Assembly (NCBI RefSeq): GCF_000333955.1
Contig: NZ_CAPS01000086.1
Location: 1-42,046, forward strand
DNA length: 42,046 bases
Source of the DNA: Rhodococcus sp. AW25M09
Lineage (GTDB): Bacteria; Actinomycetota; Actinomycetes; Mycobacteriales; Mycobacteriaceae
Direction of reading: 5' to 3'
Part shown: one piece after another, positions 36,638-42,046 of the stretch
Layout of the letters: each line of letters starts with the position of its first letter
How positions within the stretch are numbered: position 1 is the first letter of the stretch
The notes under the pieces: generated by a model
What the model was told of the DNA's origin: nothing
Seen by the model: the letters and a program-made list of their open reading frames with translations, nothing else
The model's database searches: none
Translations under genes and position numbers: made by a program

Positions 36638-37954
36638 TTGCCTATCACTACCGATCACGAGCCACTTTCCGGACAGCACTCGCCCCGCGACAGCGAGCAT
36701 GCGCAAGCCGACGAAGACACCGAGGCCGATCCAGATCCCCACCAACCCCCAGTCGAAGACCAGCGCCGACCAGATGAACGGCAGGAAGCCGACCAGGGCG
36801 CAGGCCATGGTCGCGTTCCGCAGGAATGCCGCATCACCACTGCCGAGCAGAACCCCGTCCAACGCGAACACCACACCGGCAATGGGAATGATCGCGACGA
36901 AGATCCACCAGATCGCATGCATCTGATCGACGACGGACGCATCGGTGGTGAACAGCTCAGGGATGAACGCCCGCCCGACGGCGAACAACGCGGCAAGAAC
37001 GACAGCGAACACCGTCGACCATGCAGTCAATCGCCACGCCAGGGCGCGCGCATCCCCGGTCCTACCGGCACCCAACGCGGCCCCCACGAGGGCTTGTGCG
37101 GCAATTGCCAAGGAATCGAGCATCAGCGACACCAGGTTCCACATGTGCAGCACCACCTGGTTGGCGGCGACCGAAGCGGCACCGAACCGCGACGCGACCG
37201 CAGCGGCCGAGAGGAAGCACGCCTGGAACGCGAGACTGCGCACGATGAGGTCACGGCCGAGCACCAACTGTGCCCGCATCACCACCCATCGTGGCCGTAA
37301 TTCGGTGCCCTGTCGCACGACCGCCACGACGAACAACGCTCCCGCGACGCCCTGGCCGATCACGTTCGCCACGGCCGATCCCACGAGCTCGAGTCGTGGA
37401 AATCCGAGTGTCCCGTGAACCAGAAGCGGGCACAGCAGAGCCGACACACCGAAGCCGAGAACAACGAAGCGAAGAGGCGACAGCGTGTTCTGAACTCCAC
37501 GCATCCATCCGTTTCCGGCCAACGAGACAAGAATGAACGGCACTCCCAGCAGAGCTACCCGCAGCCACGCGATGGCCTCGGCGGCGATGTCGCCGCCGCC
37601 GGTGAGTACCGACACCACAGGCTGGGCTGACAGCTGCACGACCGCCACGATGGCGATCCCGATCGCCAAGGCCAGCCAGGTTGCCTGAACCCCTTCGCCG
37701 ACGGCATCGCGTTCGCGTCCGGCACCATGCATACGCGCTGCGCGCGCAGTGGTTCCGTACGACAGAAAAGTCAGCTGGGTACTGACCTGCGCCAGCACGA
37801 GACCGCCGATCGCCAGCCCGGCGAGCGCCAGCGCACCGAGTCGGCCGACCACGGCGGCATCGAACAACAAATACAGGGGTTCGGCGGCGAGGACGCCCAG
37901 GGAGGGCAGCGACAGACCGAGAATTTTTCGAGCGGTGACGGGGGTGGAACTCAC
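36626..37954 (-). CDS. dinF: MATE family exporter (DinF-like)
   Basis: A 442-residue membrane protein with about twelve hydrophobic segments in two similar halves, typical of multidrug and toxin exporters driven by sodium or protons. Family stretches are LPSLGVLAAEPLYLLFDAAV and VGRLGALALAGLAIG near the N-terminus, and FGAASVAANQVVLHMWNLVS, which begins the second half. GTG at 37954 overlaps the nrnA stop (GTGA). The order rbfA-nrnA-dinF matches Rv2838c-Rv2836c. The substrate is unknown. Confidence 0.92.
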   Translation of the reverse strand: MSSTPVTARKILGLSLPSLGVLAAEPLYLLFDAAVVGRLGALALAGLAIGGLVLAQVSTQLTFLSYGTTARAARMHGAGRERDAVGEGVQATWLALAIGIAIVAVVQLSAQPVVSVLTGGGDIAAEAIAWLRVALLGVPFILVSLAGNGWMRGVQNTLSPLRFVVLGFGVSALLCPLLVHGTLGFPRLELVGSAVANVIGQGVAGALFVVAVVRQGTELRPRWVVMRAQLVLGRDLIVRSLAFQACFLSAAAVASRFGAASVAANQVVLHMWNLVSLMLDSLAIAAQALVGAALGAGRTGDARALAWRLTAWSTVFAVVLAALFAVGRAFIPELFTTDASVVDQMHAIWWIFVAIIPIAGVVFALDGVLLGSGDAAFLRNATMACALVGFLPFIWSALVFDWGLVGIWIGLGVFVGLRMLAVAGRVLSGKWLVIGSDRQLRS

Positions 37955-38949
37955 GACGTCGACAAGGCCCCGCGCAGAGCATCGACCACGTCGTCCAGCG
38001 CTCCCGCAGCGGTGTAGCCGGCTGCGTTGCGGTGACCGCCACCGCCCAGGCTGCATGCGACCGCCGACACGTCGACCTCGGTCTTCGAACGCAGCGAAAC
38101 CACCCACACCGAACCGAAGTCCTGCTGCTTCAACACTGCGGCAACTTCGGCTTCGGACGTGGTGCGCACGATGTCGATCACACTCTCGATCTCTTCGGAC
38201 CGGAGCCCGACCGCGTCCTGGCTACGAATGACCGCGTACACCAACCCGCCCCCGTCGGCCGCGTCGGGAAGCAACGTTGCCGAGCCGAGCACTGCCCCGA
38301 GCATCGGCAGCCAGTTGAAGGGGTGGGTATCGAGCAGCCTGCGCGCGATGTGGGCACCGTCGATCCCCGTCGCCAACAGTCTCTCGGCGAGCAGGTGCGA
38401 ACCCGGCCGAACCCAGCGAAACGATCCGGTGTCGGTGACCAGGCCCGCGAAAAGCAGGTGCGCCAGATCTGCATCGATCTCGACGCCCCACTGATCGAGC
38501 AGATGGGCGATCACGGCGGTGGTGGACTCTGCCGACGCGAACACCACGTTGACCGTTCCGAAGTGGGTGTTGCTGCGGTGATGATCGATGACGAGACTTC
38601 CCGACGCAGAATCGAGGCGGTCACCCAGCGAACCCAGCCGATCTCGACTTCCGGCATCGACCGTGACCACGAGATCGACGACCTCGGCCACCTTGTCGGC
38701 ATCGACCAGCAAGTGCCTGCCCGGCAATTCGTCCATCGATTCGGGCAGGGACGACGGTGTGGCAAATGCAACTTGGACGCGTGCGCCGCGCCGTTCGAGT
38801 ACAGAACCGAGAGCCAGCCCACTGCCTATCGTGTCGGCATCGGGCTGCACGTGGCACAGGACGGTCACCGACGACGCGCTTTCGAGCATCTCGATCGCCC
38901 GCGCCAGATCCTCGTTGGGCTCCGACGCTGCCCGCGAACCATTGGACAT
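37951..38949 (-). CDS. nrnA: DHH/DHHA1 phosphoesterase (NrnA/CnpB-like)
   Basis: A 332-residue enzyme. The manganese-binding motifs are H33-x3-D37-x-D39 (HVQPDADTIGSG), D98 (VTVDAGSRD) and the DHH triad D122-H123-H124 (VIDHHRSN). The DHHA1 substrate motif GGGGHRNAAG is at 302-311. Relatives degrade short RNAs and 3'-phosphoadenosine 5'-phosphate; the M. tuberculosis homologue Rv2837c also cleaves cyclic di-AMP and its linear product. The ATG at 38949 starts one base after the rbfA stop. A longer open frame upstream, through the rbfA repeats, is not part of the protein. Confidence 0.94.
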   Translation of the reverse strand: MSNGSRAASEPNEDLARAIEMLESASSVTVLCHVQPDADTIGSGLALGSVLERRGARVQVAFATPSSLPESMDELPGRHLLVDADKVAEVVDLVVTVDAGSRDRLGSLGDRLDSASGSLVIDHHRSNTHFGTVNVVFASAESTTAVIAHLLDQWGVEIDADLAHLLFAGLVTDTGSFRWVRPGSHLLAERLLATGIDGAHIARRLLDTHPFNWLPMLGAVLGSATLLPDAADGGGLVYAVIRSQDAVGLRSEEIESVIDIVRTTSEAEVAAVLKQQDFGSVWVVSLRSKTEVDVSAVACSLGGGGHRNAAGYTAAGALDDVVDALRGALSTS

Positions 38950-38950
38950 G

Positions 38951-39586
38951 TCAGTCGGCTTCGGCAGGCTCGACGTCTGCGGGAGTGGAGCCTGCGGAAT
39001 GACCATTCGGCCCGGGAGTGGAGCCTGCGGAATGACCATTCGGCCCGGGAGTGGAGCCTGCGGAATGACCATTCGGCCCGGGAGTGGAGCCTGCGGAATG
39101 ACCGGGTGATGCGGGAGTGGAGCCTGCGGAATGAGTGTCTGCGTCGTCGGCGAGTTCGCGGGGAGCCTTGTACGGATCAGGATCACCTGCCGGCGTAGCG
39201 TTCGCACGGGCGCGGGCCAGTTCCTCGTCGGCCATGCGGGCACGCTCGAGAAGCTCTTCCATGTGACGGGCGGTGTCGGGCACCGTATCGGTCACGAACG
39301 TCAGTGTCGGAGTGAACCGCACACCTGTCCCCGCCCCGACTTTCGAGCGCAGTACGCCCTTTGCCTTCTCCAGGCCCGCCGCAGCGCCCTGCAGGTCAGG
39401 GGGACTATCGAGGTCTTCACCCATGACGGTGTAGTACACCGTGGCGTCGTGCAGGTCGGCGGTCACCTTGGTGTCGGTGATCGTCACGAAGGCCAGACGT
39501 GGATCCTTGATCTCGTGATCGATCGCCGTCGCAACGATGGCGGCGATTCGCTTGGACAATTTACGAGCCCTGGCCTGATCCACCAC
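38951..39586 (-). CDS. rbfA: Ribosome-binding factor A with a repeat-bearing C-terminal tail
   Basis: A 211-residue protein. Residues 1-120 are the KH-like RbfA domain ([46 protein letters not shown]) that binds the immature 30S subunit and aids 16S rRNA processing. Bacterial RbfA is usually 120-150 residues; here a hydrophilic tail of about 90 residues follows. Its last part repeats an 11-residue unit containing [11 protein letters not shown] about five times (residues 152-202). GTG at 39586 gives VVDQARARK, matching relatives, with GAGGAG about ten bases upstream; GTG at 39595 is too close to that site. Confidence 0.93.
   Translation of the reverse strand: MVDQARARKLSKRIAAIVATAIDHEIKDPRLAFVTITDTKVTADLHDATVYYTVMGEDLDSPPDLQGAAAGLEKAKGVLRSKVGAGTGVRFTPTLTFVTDTVPDTARHMEELLERARMADEELARARANATPAGDPDPYKAPRELADDADTHSAGSTPASPGHSAGSTPGPNGHSAGSTPGPNGHSAGSTPGPNGHSAGSTPADVEPAEAD
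38981..39134 (-). repeat. 33-bp tandem repeat in rbfA (dispersed repeat family, copy set 2)
   Basis: Five copies begin at 38981, 39014, 39047, 39080 and 39113, exactly 33 bp apart. The first three are identical over the full unit; the fourth and fifth share only the first 22 bases. Each begins GGGAGTGGAGCCTGCGGAAT (plus strand). The core is the same as in nuoM, but read one frame away, so the peptide differs (HSAGSTPG here, FRGLHSG there). Confidence 0.95.
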
Positions 39587-39689
39587 GACAATCACACTCC
39601 TCTTTCATGGCCGAACGTCGATTCTTTTGCGACATCCCGACGGCTGTGCACTTCACGTCCGACGAGCGATGCTCGGCAGACTTCTCGGA

Positions 39690-39980
39690 TCAATCCTCGG
39701 GTCCGAAAATTCTCCGGCGTACTGCCAACAGTTCCAGATCGTGGCGTTCGGCGACGTGCCGTTCGCACTCGTCCAGCTTGTCGTGCAGCAGATCTACATC
39801 CGTGCCGGCTGCGGCGACCCCGAGTAGCGACCGCCTTATTCGTTCTCGTTCACCGGTTTCGGCAGCCGACACTCCCAACTTGTGCAAATCACCGAGAACC
39901 GGTTCCATCATCGACCGCTTCTCGGCGAGCGAACGCACGTCCCCCATCAACACGTCCAACTCCAGAGCACCCAGATACAC
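39690..39980 (-). CDS. DUF503 family protein (YlxP-like)
   Basis: A 96-residue protein with the complete DUF503 pattern: VYLGALELDVLMGDVRSLAE at the start, LGVSAAETGERERIRRSLLG in the middle and ELLAVRRRIFGPED at the end. Members lie between infB and rbfA in many Gram-positive bacteria and are thought to help ribosome maturation, but the role is not settled. The GTG at 39980 gives the family N-terminus. A strong terminator lies upstream, after infB, so the gene may have its own promoter. Confidence 0.9.
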   Translation of the reverse strand: MYLGALELDVLMGDVRSLAEKRSMMEPVLGDLHKLGVSAAETGERERIRRSLLGVAAAGTDVDLLHDKLDECERHVAERHDLELLAVRRRIFGPED

Positions 39981-40011
39981 GCTGACGTCCTTCGATCGGC
40001 TCCGACGACAA

Positions 40012-40048
40012 AGCCGGTGGCGGTACAACTGTCGTACCGCCACCGGCT
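40012..40048 (-). terminator. infB transcription terminator
   Basis: A perfect 15-bp stem (AGCCGGTGGCGGTAC and its complement) around a seven-base loop lies 87 bases after the infB stop. On the minus strand the stem is followed by TTGTCG after its final T, only a short T-rich tail. Stem length and position make it a likely terminator or strong pause between infB and the DUF503 gene. Confidence 0.72.
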
Positions 40049-40134
40049 CGAAAGTCGGAGCGCAGTGTCACTCCCCTGGCTTCACCACCGAGCCCACGCG
40101 ACCGGATACGGAGCCGACTGGCCCCGTCGACTTG

Positions 40135-42046
40135 CTAGTCGCGCGGCTTTTCACGGAGTTCGTACGCCTCTATGACATCGCCCACCTTGATGTCGGAGTA
40201 CGTCACCGTCAAACCACATTCATATCCTTCACGAACCTCGACCGCGTCGTCCTTCTCGCGGCGAAGCGAGGAGATCGTGACGGTCTCGGCAACGACCGCA
40301 TTGTCACGGAGCAGACGCGCCTTGGCATTGCGACGGATAGTACCGGAGGTAACGAGGCAACCGGCGATGTTTCCGACCTTGGAGGAACGGAACAGCGCGC
40401 GGATCTCGGCCTGGCCCAGTGCGACCTCTTCGTAGATCGGCTTGAGCATGCCCTTGAGGGCCTTCTCGATCTCGTCGATGGCCTGGTAGATCACCGAGTA
40501 GTACCGAATGTCGACACCCTCACGGTTGGCGAGCTCGGTCGCCTTGCCCTCGGCCCGAACGTTGAAGCCGATGATGATCGCGTTGGACGCCGACGCCAGG
40601 TTGACGTTGGTCTCCGTCACGCCACCGACACCGCGGTCGATGACCCGAAGTTCGACCTCGTCGTCGATAGCGATGCCGAGCAATGCCTCTTCGAGAGCTT
40701 CGACGGTGCCCGAGTTGTCACCCTTGAGGATCAAGTTGAGCTGCGAAGTCTCCTTCAGAGCTGCATCGAGATCGTCGAGGCTGATGCGCTTACGACTCTT
40801 CGCGGCAAGCGCGTTGCGCTTACGAGCGTTGCGTCGATCAGCGATCTGACGTGCGATTCGATCCTCGTCGACCACCAGAAGGTTGTCGCCTGCACCGGGC
40901 ACCGACGTGAAGCCGATGACCTGAACGGGACGGGACGGGAGCGCTTCGGTGACGTCAGCGCCGTGCTCGTCGACCATCCGGCGAACGCGTCCGTACGCGT
41001 CGCCTGCCACGATCGAGTCACCGACACGGAGCGTTCCGCGGGCGATGAGCACGGTCGCAACCGGTCCACGACCACGGTCGAGGTGCGCCTCGATGGCGAC
41101 ACCCTGAGCTTCCATGTCCGGGTTGGCGCGCAGATCGAGCGACGCATCGGCCGTCAGCAACACCGCGTCGAGAAGGGCATCGATGTTGGTGCCCTGCTTT
41201 GCGGAGATGTCGACGAACATCGTCTCGCCGCCGTACTCCTCGGCGACCAGACCGTACTCGGTGAGCTGCTGCCGGATCTTGTCCGGATTCGCGCCTTCCT
41301 TGTCGATCTTGTTCACCGCGACCACGATCGGCACTTCGGCCGCCTGGGCGTGGTTGATGGCCTCCACCGTCTGCGGCATGACGCCGTCGTCGGCTGCAAC
41401 CACCAGGATCGCGAGGTCGGTGGCCTTGGCACCACGGGCACGCATGGCCGTGAAGGCCTCGTGGCCGGGGGTGTCGATGAACGTCACGAGACGCTCGTTG
41501 CCCTCGAGCTCGGTCAGCACCTGGTATGCACCGATGTGCTGCGTGATTCCGCCGGCCTCGCCTTCGCGCACCGTGGTGTTGCGAATCGAGTCGAGCAGTC
41601 GCGTCTTACCGTGATCGACGTGGCCCATGACGGTGACCACCGGGGGACGCTGTTCGAGATCTTCCTCGCCGCCGGCGTCCTCGCCGTAGGTGAGGTCGAA
41701 CGAGTCGAGCAGTTCGCGATCTTCGTCCTCAGGGCTGACGACCTGTACGACGTAGTTCATTTCACCGCCGAGAAGTTCCAGCGTCTCGTCGTTGACCGAT
41801 TGCGTCGCGGTGACCATCTCACCGAGGTTGAACAGAGCCTGAACCAGTGCAGCCGGGTTCGCGTCGATCTTGTCCGCGAAGTCCGACAGCGAGGCACCGC
41901 GGGCGAGACGAATGGTCTCACCGTTGCCGCGGGGCAGCCTGACGCCGCCGACGGCCGGAGCCTGCATGCTCTCGTACTCGGCGCGTTTCGCCCGCTTCGA
42001 CTTGCGGCCACGACGGACTGCTCCGCCGGGACGACCGAATGCACCT
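40135..42046 (-). CDS. infB: Translation initiation factor IF-2 (5' end cut off by window edge)
   Basis: The C-terminal 636 residues of IF-2, the GTPase that places initiator tRNA on the ribosome. The open frame runs off the right edge, where a basic stretch ([11 protein letters not shown]) typical of the IF-2 linker is seen. The GTPase motifs are G1 GHVDHGKT (about 41603-41625), the switch [11 protein letters not shown]3 DTPGHEAF, G4 NKID and G5 SAKQG. Domains II, III and IV follow, ending in [14 protein letters not shown]. It lies upstream of the DUF503 gene and rbfA on the same strand, as in most actinobacteria. The N-terminal domain is not in the window. Confidence 0.97.
   Translation of the reverse strand, partial: GAFGRPGGAVRRGRKSKRAKRAEYESMQAPAVGGVRLPRGNGETIRLARGASLSDFADKIDANPAALVQALFNLGEMVTATQSVNDETLELLGGEMNYVVQVVSPEDEDRELLDSFDLTYGEDAGGEEDLEQRPPVVTVMGHVDHGKTRLLDSIRNTTVREGEAGGITQHIGAYQVLTELEGNERLVTFIDTPGHEAFTAMRARGAKATDLAILVVAADDGVMPQTVEAINHAQAAEVPIVVAVNKIDKEGANPDKIRQQLTEYGLVAEEYGGETMFVDISAKQGTNIDALLDAVLLTADASLDLRANPDMEAQGVAIEAHLDRGRGPVATVLIARGTLRVGDSIVAGDAYGRVRRMVDEHGADVTEALPSRPVQVIGFTSVPGAGDNLLVVDEDRIARQIADRRNARKRNALAAKSRKRISLDDLDAALKETSQLNLILKGDNSGTVEALEEALLGIAIDDEVELRVIDRGVGGVTETNVNLASASNAIIIGFNVRAEGKATELANREGVDIRYYSVIYQAIDEIEKALKGMLKPIYEEVALGQAEIRALFRSSKVGNIAGCLVTSGTIRRNAKARLLRDNAVVAETVTISSLRREKDDAVEVREGYECGLTVTYSDIKVGDVIEAYELREKPRD

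Noticed and set aside
38032..39198. Plus-strand open frame across nrnA and the rbfA repeats
   Set aside because: It is antisense to two certain genes; the repeated peptide in it simply mirrors the rbfA DNA repeat.
38950..39243. N-terminal extension of nrnA through the rbfA repeats (repeated PQAPLPGRM peptide)
   Set aside because: The DHH protein family starts near MSNGSRA at 38949, directly after the rbfA stop; the upstream reading is the repeat in a third frame.

Overview
The window is a 42 kb chromosomal piece of a high-GC actinobacterium. Gene order and protein style fit the Nocardiaceae, most likely Rhodococcus or a close relative (inference; no rRNA is present). Two blocks that are conserved in mycobacteria lie here on one contig: the nuo locus, preceded by an Rv3143-like receiver protein, and the infB-rbfA-nrnA-dinF / pptH-pptT-truB / sirR-ribF-rpsO-gpsI-pepR series. 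No prophage, insertion sequence, CRISPR array, tRNA or rRNA was seen.

Layout. Positions 1-1112 hold a cut-off DUF4188 gene and a divergent MerR regulator, with two matching 15-bp palindromes between them. Positions 1234-16883 (minus strand) are a complete nuoABCDEFGHIJKLMN operon for proton-pumping NADH dehydrogenase (complex I), nearly every junction being a short overlap. All expected iron-sulfur ligands are visible in NuoB, E, F, G and I. Two CRP/GlxR-like sites and the lone receiver-domain gene lie upstream. Positions 17680-21496 carry six assorted genes: an AMIN-like lipoprotein, a small unknown protein, a four-helix membrane protein, a ComB-like phosphatase, a polyprenol-phosphate mannosyltransferase and a PlsC acyltransferase. 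Positions 21743-27112 (minus) hold an M16 peptidase, gpsI (PNPase), rpsO and ribF. Positions 27216-30616 (plus) are a manganese-type ABC transporter followed by a DtxR/MntR-family regulator. Positions 30687-33240 (minus) are truB, pptT and pptH. Positions 33486-36637 (plus) are a molybdate uptake operon led by a small HTH-TOBE protein. Positions 36626-42046 (minus) are a MATE exporter, nrnA, rbfA, a DUF503 gene and the 3' part of infB.

How they work together: the minus-strand genes are mostly housekeeping (respiration, RNA turnover, ribosome assembly, translation initiation, carrier-protein activation). Two plus-strand metal-uptake cassettes, one for manganese and one for molybdate, sit between them, each beside a probable regulator of its own.

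The most unusual feature is a set of in-frame tandem repeats inside housekeeping genes. nuoM and rbfA both carry copies of one sequence (core GGAGTGGAGCCYGCGGAAYG) at a 33-bp period, read in different frames so that each protein receives a different peptide. nuoE has a 30-bp repeat, nuoN an 18-bp duplication, and the modA signal peptide a 15-bp triplication. Other points of interest are a shared TTGGNNTGCCTAA motif at mntA and mntR with probable leaderless starts, and a run of 13-bp repeats between mntR and truB.
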